DNA from: Cellulophaga sp. BC115SP
Lineage (GTDB): Bacteria > Bacteroidota > Bacteroidia > Cytophagales > Spirosomataceae
NCBI RefSeq assembly: GCF_009905545.1
Contig: NZ_JAAALB010000007.1
Location: forward strand, 62,001-126,000
Length of the DNA stretch: 64,000 nucleotides
Direction of reading: 5' to 3'
Part shown: piece by piece, positions 18,148 to 28,526 of the stretch
Layout: every line of letters begins with the position of its first letter
Position numbering within the stretch: position 1 is the stretch's first letter
Position numbers and translations under genes: made by a program
Notes under the pieces: model-generated
Databases searched by the model: none
Seen by the model: only the letters and a program-made list of their open reading frames with translations
Told to the model about the DNA's origin: nothing

Positions 18148-21100
18148 ATGAAAGTATTACAACAATTGTCGCTTATAGCCCTCATGGGAATTGGATTGGG
18201 ATGTTCGAGTAAAAGCGACACCGTGTTCGAACTCATGGATAGTAAGGATACGGGCATTGATTTTGTGAATAAAGTCGAAAACTCAAAAGACTTCAATATA
18301 TTCAATTACCGCAATTTTTATAATGGCGGAGGCGTAGCCATTGGCGATATCAATAACGACGGTTTGCCCGATATTTTCTTGACATCCAACATGGGCGCCA
18401 ACAAACTATATCTTAATAAAGGCGACTGGAAATTTGAGGATATTTCCAAAAAAGCAGGCGTAGAAGAAATAGGTAAATGGAATACTGGCGTGGTCATGGT
18501 AGATATCAATCATGATGGTTTTCTAGATATCTATGTGTGTAATGCAGGGATTAATAAGTTTACCCAAAAACAAAAAAATGCCCTTTTTATCAACAATGGT
18601 AACTCGACTTTTACTGAGTCAGCCGCAAAATATGGCTTGGACGAAGGAGGTTATACTACCCATGCGGCATTTTTTGATTATGATTTGGATGGCGATTTGG
18701 ATTGTTATATTCTCAACAACAGCTTTATCCCTGTCAATACGCTCAATTATGCCAACAACCGTGAATTACGTGCTGAGGATTGGCCAGTAAAAGATTTCTT
18801 GAAAGGTGGAGGTGATAAATTGATGCGTAACGATAACGGCTTTTTCCATGACGTATCCAAAGATGCAGGTATTTACAGCTCTTTGATTGGTTTTGGTTTG
18901 GGCGTAACCATTGGCGATGCTAACAATGATAACTATCCAGACATCTATGTTTCTAACGATTTTTATGAAAAAGACTATCTCTATATCAACCAAAAGGATG
19001 GAACTTTCAAAGAAGAAATCGAACAGCGTATGAAACATATCAGCCTTGCTTCTATGGGTGCTGATATGGCTGATATCAATAATGATGGTTACCAAGAAAT
19101 CATTACTACAGATATGCTTCCACGTGATGAATATCGTTTGAAAACTACTTCTTCTTTCGATAATCATTATGTTTTTAAACTGAAAAAAGAACGTGGTTTT
19201 TATAACCAATTTCAGCAAAATAGTCTTCAGTTAAATAACCAAGATGGTACTTTTTCGGAAATAGGAAATTACGCTGGTGTAGCAGCGAGTGACTGGAGTT
19301 GGGGTGCCTTAATGTTCGACGCCGATAACGATGGATACAATGATATTTATGTTTGTAATGGTATTTATAACGACGTAATCGACCAAGATTTTATTGACTT
19401 TTTTGCCAATGAACTGGTACAGGATATGCGCATGACAGGCGTGAAGCAAGATTTTAATAAAATCATTGAAAAAATGCCTTCAACGCCGATTCCTAATAAT
19501 TTTTTCCATAATACTAAATCATTGAAGTTTGAAGAAAAGGCTAAGGATTTTGGTTTTGATGCACCTTCGTTCTCTAATGGTGCGATGTATGCCGATTTGG
19601 ATAACGATGGAGATGAAGATTTGGTGGTAAACAACGTGAACGCTCAATGTTTTGTATATCGCAACAATTCTGACAAACAAGCAGAAAAACCTCATTTCTT
19701 AAAAGTTAAACTTCAAGGCGAAGGTCAGAATACCTATGCAGTAGGAGCTAAAGTAGATGTTTTTACAGGAAAAGAAACACAAACTCGTTCACTGATTCCT
19801 TCTCGTGGATTCCAGTCGAGTGCGGAGTATGTCTTGAATTTTGGTCTGGGAAAAAATACCAAAGTAGACTCCCTCATTATTACTTGGCCTGATCAACGTA
19901 TTAGTATTTACAAAAATCCGAAAATTGATGGCTTGGTTTCGTATCAAATGAAGGATGGTAAAAAAATGTCTTATCCAAAGGCAAAGCTAGTAGATGGATA
20001 TTTTCAATGGGTAACTCAGCCGTTTGAAAAACATCAAGAAGATCCATACGAGGATTTTTACCAAGAAAAAAATCTTCCTGCTATGCTTTCGAAAGAAGGA
20101 CCAAAGGCTACCGTTGGCGATGTCAATGGCGATGGTTTAGAGGATATATACATTGCAGGGGCAAAGGATCAAGCAGGTATGTTGTATTTGCAAACAGCCA
20201 CTGGGTTCAAATTGTCCAAACAAGAATCGTTTGAAAGAACAGCCTTTTTTGAAGATACTGCGGTGCTATTTTTTGATGCCGACAAAGATGGTGATTTGGA
20301 TTTGTTGGTAGGTAGCGGAGGTAATGAGGTTTCGGAAGGTACGAATGACTTGTTGGATAGACTGTATCTAAACGACGGTAAAGGCAAATTTACGTATTCG
20401 TCAGGGGCTATCCCGATGAATACCTTGAATACTTCTGTAGTATTGCCACTCGATTATGATGCTGATGGCGATATAGATTTGTTTGTAGGAAGTCGTAGTG
20501 TACCGATGCAATATGGTTTAAATCCTAATAGTTTTATTTACCAAAACGACGGTAAAGGTGCATTCAAAGATGTGACAGCAAGCGTTGCGCCACAATTGAA
20601 AGAACTCGGTATGGTACGTGATGCCTCTCTGTCGGATGTCAACAAAGATGGCAAGAAGGATTTGGTCATCGTGGGCGACTGGATGGCACCTGTCACCTTA
20701 TTATCTAAAGGTGCCAAATTCGAAAAAGCAGATAATGGTCTAGAAGAATACACAGGCTTCTGGGGAGCTATTAAAGTATTAGATGTAGATGGCGATGGCG
20801 ATAACGATATGGTATTGGGTAATATGGGTGAAAACTTTACGCTACATACCCAGTTAGATGCTCCTTTGAAGATTTGGGTGAAAGATTTTGATAAAAATGG
20901 AAGCATTGATAAAATTTTAACCAAGACAATTGACGAAAAGGATTCTCCTGTTTTCTTGAAAAGAGAAATGGCAGAGCAATTCCCAGCCTTGAAAAAGCAA
21001 ATTCTGCAACATGCTGAGTATGCTAAAAAGTCATTGCAAGATTTGTTCCCATCGGATGTCTTAGAGGGAAGCTTGACCAAAACAGTGACTTACTGTAAAT

Positions 21101-21462
21101 CTATAGTGGCTATTAACGATGGCAAAGGTAAATTTACGGTAGTAGCTCTACCAGAGGTAGCTCAGTTATCATGTATCAATGCTATCGAACAAGCTGACGT
21201 AAACCACGATGGTAAACCAGATTTGATTATTGGAGGCAATTACACAGGCTTTATTCCGCAGTTGGCGATGATTGATGCAAGTCGTGGAAATGTATTGATT
21301 AATAAGGGAAAAGGACAGTTTGAAGTACTTACCAATCAAGAAAGTGGTTTTGTTTTGAATGGTGAAATCAAGCAAATTTTGCCTGTTAAAGTAAAAACTC
21401 AAACCGAATATTTGGCACTCATTAATAACGAAGTACCAAGGTTATTTGCGCTCAAAAAATAG
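18148..21462 (+). CDS. FG-GAP/VCBS repeat lipoprotein with ASPIC/UnbV domain, paralog 2
   Basis: A 1104-residue paralog of the product of 12506-15757, with the same layout: a lipobox (MGIGLGC, Cys19), the family-defining opening ..TGIDFVN..NFYNGGGVAIGDINNDG, an N-terminal FG-GAP block, a UnbV/ASPIC domain (about 500-580, with SLIPSRGFQSSAEYVLNFGLG) and a second FG-GAP block. It begins 72 nt after the GH97 gene, so a shared transcript is possible. A terminator follows it. Confidence 0.92.
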   Translation: MKVLQQLSLIALMGIGLGCSSKSDTVFELMDSKDTGIDFVNKVENSKDFNIFNYRNFYNGGGVAIGDINNDGLPDIFLTSNMGANKLYLNKGDWKFEDISKKAGVEEIGKWNTGVVMVDINHDGFLDIYVCNAGINKFTQKQKNALFINNGNSTFTESAAKYGLDEGGYTTHAAFFDYDLDGDLDCYILNNSFIPVNTLNYANNRELRAEDWPVKDFLKGGGDKLMRNDNGFFHDVSKDAGIYSSLIGFGLGVTIGDANNDNYPDIYVSNDFYEKDYLYINQKDGTFKEEIEQRMKHISLASMGADMADINNDGYQEIITTDMLPRDEYRLKTTSSFDNHYVFKLKKERGFYNQFQQNSLQLNNQDGTFSEIGNYAGVAASDWSWGALMFDADNDGYNDIYVCNGIYNDVIDQDFIDFFANELVQDMRMTGVKQDFNKIIEKMPSTPIPNNFFHNTKSLKFEEKAKDFGFDAPSFSNGAMYADLDNDGDEDLVVNNVNAQCFVYRNNSDKQAEKPHFLKVKLQGEGQNTYAVGAKVDVFTGKETQTRSLIPSRGFQSSAEYVLNFGLGKNTKVDSLIITWPDQRISIYKNPKIDGLVSYQMKDGKKMSYPKAKLVDGYFQWVTQPFEKHQEDPYEDFYQEKNLPAMLSKEGPKATVGDVNGDGLEDIYIAGAKDQAGMLYLQTATGFKLSKQESFERTAFFEDTAVLFFDADKDGDLDLLVGSGGNEVSEGTNDLLDRLYLNDGKGKFTYSSGAIPMNTLNTSVVLPLDYDADGDIDLFVGSRSVPMQYGLNPNSFIYQNDGKGAFKDVTASVAPQLKELGMVRDASLSDVNKDGKKDLVIVGDWMAPVTLLSKGAKFEKADNGLEEYTGFWGAIKVLDVDGDGDNDMVLGNMGENFTLHTQLDAPLKIWVKDFDKNGSIDKILTKTIDEKDSPVFLKREMAEQFPALKKQILQHAEYAKKSLQDLFPSDVLEGSLTKTVTYCKSIVAINDGKGKFTVVALPEVAQLSCINAIEQADVNHDGKPDLIIGGNYTGFIPQLAMIDASRGNVLINKGKGQFEVLTNQESGFVLNGEIKQILPVKVKTQTEYLALINNEVPRLFALKK

Positions 21463-21470
21463 TTTTGTAT

Positions 21471-21502
21471 CCCCTTACATTGGCAATCACCCTTGTAAGG
21501 GG
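21471..21502 (+). terminator. Rho-independent terminator after FG-GAP paralog 2
   Basis: CCCCTTACA (21471-21479) pairs with TGTAAGGGG (21494-21502) across a 14-nt loop and is followed by AATTTTT. Confidence 0.7.
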
Positions 21503-21537
21503 AATTTTTCGATATACACATCATTCTCGCTGATTCG

Positions 21538-24500
21538 ATGAAAAGATTTTCATTTCTTATATACCTCCCTCTCGTCCTATTCCTTCTTTTTACGCAAAGT
21601 TGTCAGAAGAAAACGCCACCTGCATTTGAGTTGTTAGAGAGCGAAACTACAGGTATCGACTTTTCGAACGACCTCAATCCAACTAAAGATTTTAATATTT
21701 TCCGCTATATGTATTTCTACAATGGTGGAGGTATAGGTGCAGGAGATTTAAACAACGATGGTTGGGTAGACTTGGTGTTTACAGCCAACATGACCGACAA
21801 CAAGGTCTTTTTGAATAAGGGTAATATGAAATTTGAAAATGTTACCGAAAAAGCAAACTTCAAAGGTGGAAAAGGTTGGTCAAATGGCGTATCGATTGTC
21901 GATATAAATCAAGATGGATTATTGGACATTTACGTCAGCCAAGTTGGTGATTTTGAGATTTTAAAAGGACATAACTTATTGTTTGTTTGCCAGAAAATAG
22001 GCGCTGATGGCGTGCCTGTTTATGAGGAACAATCCCAAAAATATGGACTTGATTTAATTGGGTTTGGCACACAAGCGGCCTTTTTCGACTATGATTTAGA
22101 TGGTGATTTGGATATGTTCCAATTGAATCACTCGGTGCATCAAAATGGTACTTTTGGTTCTAGAGATAATTTTAAGGGAAGCATTCACCCTTTGGCTGGC
22201 GATAGATTTTACGTAAACAATAATGGCAAATTTGAGGAAATCACCCAGCAAGCAGGCATAGCTGCCGATGCTTTGGGCTATGGATTAGGGATTGGTTTGG
22301 GCGATTTCAACTTTGACGGCTACCCAGATATGTACATTGGAAATGATTTTCATGAAAATGATTATTTGTACATCAATCAAAAAAATGGAAGCTTTGCCGA
22401 TCAACTTACGAGTCAGATTGGTCATACAAGCCAGTTTTCGATGGGAGTCGATGTGGCCGATTTGAACAATGATTTTTGGGACGATATTGTGTCTATGGAT
22501 ATGCTTCCTTATGACCGAGAAATCCTCAAACGCTCGGAAGGGGAAGATTCTTACTCTACTTTTTTTTACAAAATCCAAGCAGGTTATGGGTATCAGTTTT
22601 CAAGAAATAATTTACAACTGAATCGAGGCGATAATACTTTTAGTGAAATAGGTTTATATGCCAATATGTTTGCTACAGACTGGTCGTGGTCGCCATTGAT
22701 TTTTGATTTTGATAATGATGGTCGTAAAGATTTATTTGTGTCCAATGGTATTCCGAAACGGGTAAATGATATGGATTATATCAACTTTATTTCTTCGGAG
22801 GAGGTTCAAAATAAGCTAGACCAAAAGCAGATGGATGAGAAGGATATTTCTTTAGACGGGAAACTTCCTGAAATCAAAATTCCCAATCAGTTTTTTAAGA
22901 ATAAACCTGACTTAGCTTTTGAAGAAATCGCTTCTCAAATTACCAATAATCAAAACTCCTATTCCAACGGCGCTATCTATGCCGATTTGGACAATGATGG
23001 CGATTTGGATATTGTGACCAATAATATCAATGAAAAAGCATACGTCTACAAGAACTTAGCGGATGCCTACGCCCCAGAACGAGGACATACGCGTTTGTAT
23101 TTGAAAGGGAAAGCTCAAAACCTGAATGCCATAGGAGCGAAGGTCTTGATTTTTAAGAAAAATGAAACCCTTTATTTTGAAAAATTTCCCGTAAGAGCAT
23201 TCCAAGCGAGTATGGAGATTCCGATGGTGATGGGATTAGGCAATCGTGCCGAGGTGGATTCGGCTTATTTGATTTGGCCCGACCGAACTTTTCAGAAAAT
23301 TAGAAAAGAAGACTTGAAAGATTCTTTAACGATTTCGTATAAGGCTAATCTTCCTGTATTTGATTTTGAAGGTTTCAAAAATAAATATCGTCCGAAAACA
23401 TATTTTAAGGATGCTTCAGACATTTTAGGAGTAACAGTAAAGCATGAAGAAAATCTTTTCCATGAGTTTGAAAGAGAAGCGTTAATCCCGCACAAAATGT
23501 CATCGGAAGGACCAGCTTTAGCGGTCGCCGACATCAACCATGATGGTTTGGAAGATTTCTTTATTGGGTCATCGCAAACCAGTTTGGCAAAAGTGTACCT
23601 TCAGCAAAGTAATGGGAAGTTTAAAGAAATCGCTCAACCCGATTTGCAAAAAGACCTGAATTATGAGGAGGTAGATGCGCAATGGGTAGACATCAATGGC
23701 GATTCACATTTAGATTTACTAGTGGCAGAAGGTGGAAATCAATACGCTGTTGGCTCCGAATATATCCAGCCTCGTTTGTATCTCAATGATGGTAAAGGTC
23801 TTTTAAAAGCTCAAGAAGGCGCTTTTCCAGCTGTAAAAATGACCGAAGCTTGTATCAAAGCCCAAGATATTAACGGTGATGGTCGCCCAGAAGTATTTGT
23901 GGGTGGGCGCTCGGTGCCGTTTGCTTATGGTAAAATTCCTCATTCGTATTTGTTCAAATACAATGGAAAACAATTTGTGGATATTACAGCCAAAACAGCT
24001 CCAGAATTATCAGAAGTAGGTTTGGTCAAAAATACTGAAAGTGTAGATTTAGATAAAGATGGCGACACGGATTTACTGTTGTCTTTGGAATGGGATGGAC
24101 TTTGTTTATTCGAAAATCAAAAAGGAAAGTTGGTGAAAAAAATGCTAACGCAAGAAAGAGGTTGGTGGAATTTTACCTACACTACTGACATTGATGCTGA
24201 CGGCGATTTGGATATTGTGGCAGGGAACTTAGGCTTAAATAGTCGATTAAAAGCCTCTCCTGAGCAACCTGTGCGTTTGTATGTGAATGATTTTGATAAA
24301 AATGGCTCAACCGATGGCTTATTGACCTATTATTTAGGTGGACAAGAAATTCTATTTGCCAATAAGACCGAGACCCAAAAGCAGTTTCCTTTTATGAAAA
24401 AGAAATTTTTGCTAGCCAAGGATTTTGCCAAAGCCGAAATCAAAGACTTGGTGGGAAGCACTGAACTAGAAGCTGCCAAAACCTTAGAAGCCAACTATTT

Positions 24501-24855
24501 TTCAAATGCCGTGCTTCTGAATGATGGTAAAGGAAACTTTAGCATCAAAGCCTTGCCATATCAGGCGCAACTTGCCCCATACTTTGCGGCACAAGCCATA
24601 AATGCCAATAGTGATAATCTGCCCGATTTTCTCCTGATGGGCAATTTTTACGATTGTAATGTCCAAATGGGACGCTACGATGCCGATTACGGAACCTTGT
24701 TGGTTAATAAGGGAAAAGGAGATTTTGAGGTGAAACCTTTAGGTATTTCTATCAAAGGACAAGTCAAGCGTTTGAAGCCGATTAAAATACAAGGGAAGAC
24801 CTATATTTTGGTGGTTAGAAACAATGATACATTGATGGTGCTGTCTCAAGTCTAA
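21538..24855 (+). CDS. FG-GAP/VCBS repeat lipoprotein with ASPIC/UnbV domain, paralog 3
   Basis: A 1105-residue paralog with a lipobox (LFTQSC, Cys22) and the same two-block FG-GAP plus UnbV layout. Motifs include DLNNDGWVDLVF, DINQDGLLDIYV and DYDLDGDLDMF. It has terminators on both sides (21471-21502 and 24887-24930), so it is probably transcribed alone. Its sequence has clearly drifted from paralogs 1, 2 and 4, so the array is not a very recent duplication. Confidence 0.92.
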   Translation: MKRFSFLIYLPLVLFLLFTQSCQKKTPPAFELLESETTGIDFSNDLNPTKDFNIFRYMYFYNGGGIGAGDLNNDGWVDLVFTANMTDNKVFLNKGNMKFENVTEKANFKGGKGWSNGVSIVDINQDGLLDIYVSQVGDFEILKGHNLLFVCQKIGADGVPVYEEQSQKYGLDLIGFGTQAAFFDYDLDGDLDMFQLNHSVHQNGTFGSRDNFKGSIHPLAGDRFYVNNNGKFEEITQQAGIAADALGYGLGIGLGDFNFDGYPDMYIGNDFHENDYLYINQKNGSFADQLTSQIGHTSQFSMGVDVADLNNDFWDDIVSMDMLPYDREILKRSEGEDSYSTFFYKIQAGYGYQFSRNNLQLNRGDNTFSEIGLYANMFATDWSWSPLIFDFDNDGRKDLFVSNGIPKRVNDMDYINFISSEEVQNKLDQKQMDEKDISLDGKLPEIKIPNQFFKNKPDLAFEEIASQITNNQNSYSNGAIYADLDNDGDLDIVTNNINEKAYVYKNLADAYAPERGHTRLYLKGKAQNLNAIGAKVLIFKKNETLYFEKFPVRAFQASMEIPMVMGLGNRAEVDSAYLIWPDRTFQKIRKEDLKDSLTISYKANLPVFDFEGFKNKYRPKTYFKDASDILGVTVKHEENLFHEFEREALIPHKMSSEGPALAVADINHDGLEDFFIGSSQTSLAKVYLQQSNGKFKEIAQPDLQKDLNYEEVDAQWVDINGDSHLDLLVAEGGNQYAVGSEYIQPRLYLNDGKGLLKAQEGAFPAVKMTEACIKAQDINGDGRPEVFVGGRSVPFAYGKIPHSYLFKYNGKQFVDITAKTAPELSEVGLVKNTESVDLDKDGDTDLLLSLEWDGLCLFENQKGKLVKKMLTQERGWWNFTYTTDIDADGDLDIVAGNLGLNSRLKASPEQPVRLYVNDFDKNGSTDGLLTYYLGGQEILFANKTETQKQFPFMKKKFLLAKDFAKAEIKDLVGSTELEAAKTLEANYFSNAVLLNDGKGNFSIKALPYQAQLAPYFAAQAINANSDNLPDFLLMGNFYDCNVQMGRYDADYGTLLVNKGKGDFEVKPLGISIKGQVKRLKPIKIQGKTYILVVRNNDTLMVLSQV

Positions 24856-24886
24856 TAGTTTTTCCAAATGGTCGAATAAATGCTAA

Positions 24887-24930
24887 AATACAAACCTCAC
24901 TATGCGTAAAAGCGTGGTGAGGTTTGTATT
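24887..24930 (+). terminator. Rho-independent terminator after FG-GAP paralog 3
   Basis: A perfect 14-bp stem (24887-24900 with 24917-24930) with a 16-nt loop is followed by TTTG. Confidence 0.7.
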
Positions 24931-25093
24931 TTTGTAAGGAAAAGTTGTAGATAGTGGGAATAAGGGAAAAGGTTTATAGGCACAAAGTGAGAACAGTATG
25001 ATCAGCGTAAGTTTATCCCTTTTTTCAAACATACCCATACAAAAAATGACCTTAGAAAATGCCTAAAGCTTTGGCTCATAGCATTCTGTTTAT

Positions 25094-28000
25094 ATGAAAA
25101 AAATAGTTGGATTACTAGTAGCAATATCGTGTTTATGGAGTTGTTCTACATCGCCCAAGGATACCCTTTTTGAAGAGCTTTCTGCTAGTCAAACGGGTGT
25201 GGACTTTACCAATCATATTCTTGATCGACCAGATTTCAACATTTTTAACTACCGTAATTTTTATAATGGCGGTGGTGTAGCCCTTGGCGACCTCAACAAT
25301 GATGGTTTGCCTGACCTATTTTTGACTTCAAATTTTGAACAAAACCGTTTGTATCTCAACAAAGGCAATTTACAGTTTGAGGATATTACCGAAAAAGCAG
25401 GGATTTCTGGGAAAAAGTTTTGGAGTACAGGCGTAACCATGGCGGATGTCAATGGCGATGGTTTGCTGGATATTTATGTTTGTAATTCAGGAAATAAAGA
25501 TAACCGAGGTAACCAACTTTATATCAATCAGGGAATAAAAGATGGAATGCCAACTTTCAAAGAGCAAGCCCAAGCGTATGGTTTGACCAATGGTGGTTTT
25601 ACAACCCATGCCGCATTTTTTGATTACGACCGCGATGGTGACCTCGATATGTACTGTCTCAACAACAGCTTCACGCCAATGGATAGGCTAGGATATGCCA
25701 ATCTCAGGGCAAAAAGAGACTCTTTGGGTGGCGATAAGTTGTATCGGAATGATAATAACCACTTTGTAGATGTCAGCGACCAAGCAGGTATTTATGGAAG
25801 TTTAATTGGCTTTGGGTTGGGTGTAACTGTCGGCGACGTCAACAATGATAACTGGCCAGATATTTATGTGTCAAATGATTTCTACGAAAGAGATTATCTC
25901 TATATCAACCAGCGTAATGGTACTTTTAAAGAAGCTATTGAAGAACAAATCGGACATACCCCATTATCATCTATGGGCTCAGATATTGCCGATTTGAATA
26001 ACGACGGGTGGCAGGATATTATCGTGACTGAAATGTTTCCAGAAAGTGAAGAGCGTGTCAAGCGTACTGCCACTTATGAAAGTTACGATTTCTTCCAGTT
26101 TAAGCTCAAACAGGACTATTATTACCAATATATGCGCAATATGGTGCATATCAATAATGGAGATGGGACATTTTCAGAAATGGGGCAGCAGCTAGGTTTA
26201 CATGCGACCGACTGGAGTTGGGGCGGTTTGATGTTTGATATGGATAATGATGGTTTAAAAGACTTTTTCGTGGCAACAGGCATCATGAAAGACCTTACCG
26301 ACCAAGATTATATTGCCTTCTTGGGCGACGAAAATACCATGCAACAAATGTTGAACGGGAAGAAGTTTGATTACCATGAGTTTGTTGATAAAATGACCTC
26401 TACACCAGTGCCCAATTATGCTTTCAAGAATTTGGGGAATCTAAAATTCGAAAATCATGCTGAAGATTTTGGACTTGAAGGTCCAGGATTTTCGAATGGC
26501 GCTGCCTATGCCGATTTGGATAATGATGGTGATTTGGATTTAGTGGTAAACAACAATGACTCTCCTGTTTCGATTTACAGAAACAAAACCAACGAAAAAC
26601 TTCAGCGTAATTACTTGAAGATTCGTTTGAAAGGATATGAAAAAAATGTTTTTGGTGTAGGAGCGAAGGTTTCAATTTTTCAAAAGGGAGAACAACAGGT
26701 TTTACAACAGCTACCCAATCGAGGCTTCCAGTCTTCAATGGACTTGTCTTTAAACTTTGGTTTAGGAAAAAATACAACTATCGATTCTTTAGTGGTTATT
26801 TGGAGTGATGACGCTAAACAGACACTTCGCAACATTAAAGCGAATCAAACTCTTACGTTGGAACACGCTCAAGCTAAGGAGAGATTCGTCTATAAAACGC
26901 CAAACAATCTAAAGCCATTATTAGTAAATCATACCGTACAGTCTGGTTGGAAATATACCCATGTTGAAAATGACTTTGTAGATTATAACCGTGATGGTTT
27001 GCTCAAGCAAAAATACTCTACCCAAGGACCAGCCTTAGCTGTAGGAGACATCAATGGCGACGGCATCGAGGATGTATTTATCGGTGGTTCGGCAACGCAA
27101 CCCAAGCAAATCTATTTGCAGTCAACATCGGGACAACTATCGCCTAAAAATATGCCTTCTTTTGAACCATATAAGGGTTTTGAGGTGGTTGATGCCTTAT
27201 TGTTTGATGCTGATGGTGATAAAGATTTGGACTTATACTGGGTCACAGGCAGTAACGAGTTTTTACCTAACGACCCACAATTGGCGGATTGTCTTTTCTT
27301 GAATGATGGGAAAGGAAATTTTACTTATAGTCCAACTCTCCCAACTAATCGTACCAGTGGAGCTTGTGCCAAGGCATTAGATTATGATTTAGATGGGGAT
27401 TTAGACCTATTTGTAGGTACTCGTATGACTCCCGCACGCTATGGGCAGAACCCAAACAGTTTTATTCTACAGAATGATGGCAAGGGTAATTTCAAAGACG
27501 TATCGGGTCAGCTTCTAGGTACTAACCAAGCACTAGGAATGATTACCGATGTGACTATTCAGGATTTGAATGGCGACCATTATCCCGAAATAATAGCTGT
27601 TGGCGACTGGATGTCTGTAGTTATTTTACAAAATAGCAAAGGTAAAAACTTTACAAAATCAGACCTTGGGAATCAAGCTTTAAACGGTTGGTGGAACGCC
27701 ATCCAAGCAGCGGATTTGGATAATGATGGAGACTTGGATTTTGTGTTGGGTAATCTAGGCAATAATCATCACTTCAAAGTATCTGCCACCGAACCAGCAG
27801 AATTATATGTAAATGATTTTGATAAAAATGGTTCTTTCGAGCAAATCATGACTTGTTATCGTCAAGGAGAGCCTTGGCCAATGGTTTTGAAAGCCGATTT
27901 GCAAAAGCAGTTACCAGAAATAAAACAGAAGTTTTTGAAGTTTTCAGATTATGCTTCAGCCCAAATGGGGGACCTTTTTGAAGACAGTCAATTGGAATCT

Positions 28001-28396
28001 GCTACAGTCCAAAAGGTCAATAATAGTGAGTCTGGCGTTATGTGGAATTTGGGCAAAGGACAATTCAAGTTTACACCATTCCCCATGATGGCACAAACCT
28101 CGCCTATTACCAGTATCCAGTGTGTAGACTTGAATAAAGATGGCGTACTAGAAATTATCATGAATGGAAATTTCTTTGATGTTTTACCAGAAATCGGAAG
28201 ATTTGATGCCAACTTCGGTATAATTCTTCAAAATGATGGGAAAGGTAATTTTAGGAAAATGACCTCTTTAGAAACAGGATTTTTAGTAAAAGGACAAGTG
28301 CGCAAAACAAGAATTCTCAAAAAAGCAAATGGTAAAAAAGCCCTACTCATTGCCAAAAATAATGATACGGCAGAGATTTGGGATATTGTGAATTAG
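25094..28396 (+). CDS. FG-GAP/VCBS repeat lipoprotein with ASPIC/UnbV domain, paralog 4
   Basis: A 1100-residue paralog with a lipobox (CLWSC, Cys17). Its closest relative here by eye is paralog 2 (both share FNIFNYRNFYNGGGVALGD-like text and SLIGFGLGVT.GD.NNDN.PDIYVSNDFYE). The UnbV domain lies near residues 505-590. It is the last gene of the glycan-uptake region; the next gene begins an unrelated, more AT-rich module. Confidence 0.92.
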   Translation: MKKIVGLLVAISCLWSCSTSPKDTLFEELSASQTGVDFTNHILDRPDFNIFNYRNFYNGGGVALGDLNNDGLPDLFLTSNFEQNRLYLNKGNLQFEDITEKAGISGKKFWSTGVTMADVNGDGLLDIYVCNSGNKDNRGNQLYINQGIKDGMPTFKEQAQAYGLTNGGFTTHAAFFDYDRDGDLDMYCLNNSFTPMDRLGYANLRAKRDSLGGDKLYRNDNNHFVDVSDQAGIYGSLIGFGLGVTVGDVNNDNWPDIYVSNDFYERDYLYINQRNGTFKEAIEEQIGHTPLSSMGSDIADLNNDGWQDIIVTEMFPESEERVKRTATYESYDFFQFKLKQDYYYQYMRNMVHINNGDGTFSEMGQQLGLHATDWSWGGLMFDMDNDGLKDFFVATGIMKDLTDQDYIAFLGDENTMQQMLNGKKFDYHEFVDKMTSTPVPNYAFKNLGNLKFENHAEDFGLEGPGFSNGAAYADLDNDGDLDLVVNNNDSPVSIYRNKTNEKLQRNYLKIRLKGYEKNVFGVGAKVSIFQKGEQQVLQQLPNRGFQSSMDLSLNFGLGKNTTIDSLVVIWSDDAKQTLRNIKANQTLTLEHAQAKERFVYKTPNNLKPLLVNHTVQSGWKYTHVENDFVDYNRDGLLKQKYSTQGPALAVGDINGDGIEDVFIGGSATQPKQIYLQSTSGQLSPKNMPSFEPYKGFEVVDALLFDADGDKDLDLYWVTGSNEFLPNDPQLADCLFLNDGKGNFTYSPTLPTNRTSGACAKALDYDLDGDLDLFVGTRMTPARYGQNPNSFILQNDGKGNFKDVSGQLLGTNQALGMITDVTIQDLNGDHYPEIIAVGDWMSVVILQNSKGKNFTKSDLGNQALNGWWNAIQAADLDNDGDLDFVLGNLGNNHHFKVSATEPAELYVNDFDKNGSFEQIMTCYRQGEPWPMVLKADLQKQLPEIKQKFLKFSDYASAQMGDLFEDSQLESATVQKVNNSESGVMWNLGKGQFKFTPFPMMAQTSPITSIQCVDLNKDGVLEIIMNGNFFDVLPEIGRFDANFGIILQNDGKGNFRKMTSLETGFLVKGQVRKTRILKKANGKKALLIAKNNDTAEIWDIVN

Positions 28397-28468
28397 TATG
28401 AATTCTATCTAAATTCATGTAGATTAGCATTAAAATGTATTCTAAATAGATACTAAAGTTCACCCTAT

Positions 28469-28476
28469 TATATTTG
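28469..28476 (+). promoter_or_regulatory. Candidate -7 element for the ATPase/DUF262 operon
   Basis: TATATTTG matches TAnnTTTG exactly. Transcription would begin near 28483, upstream of both possible starts of the ATPase gene. No clear -33 TTTG is seen. Confidence 0.4.
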
Positions 28477-28526
28477 GATATGACATTTATATTCTTGAAA
28501 AATAAATGTTTCAAAACGCAAAAGAT

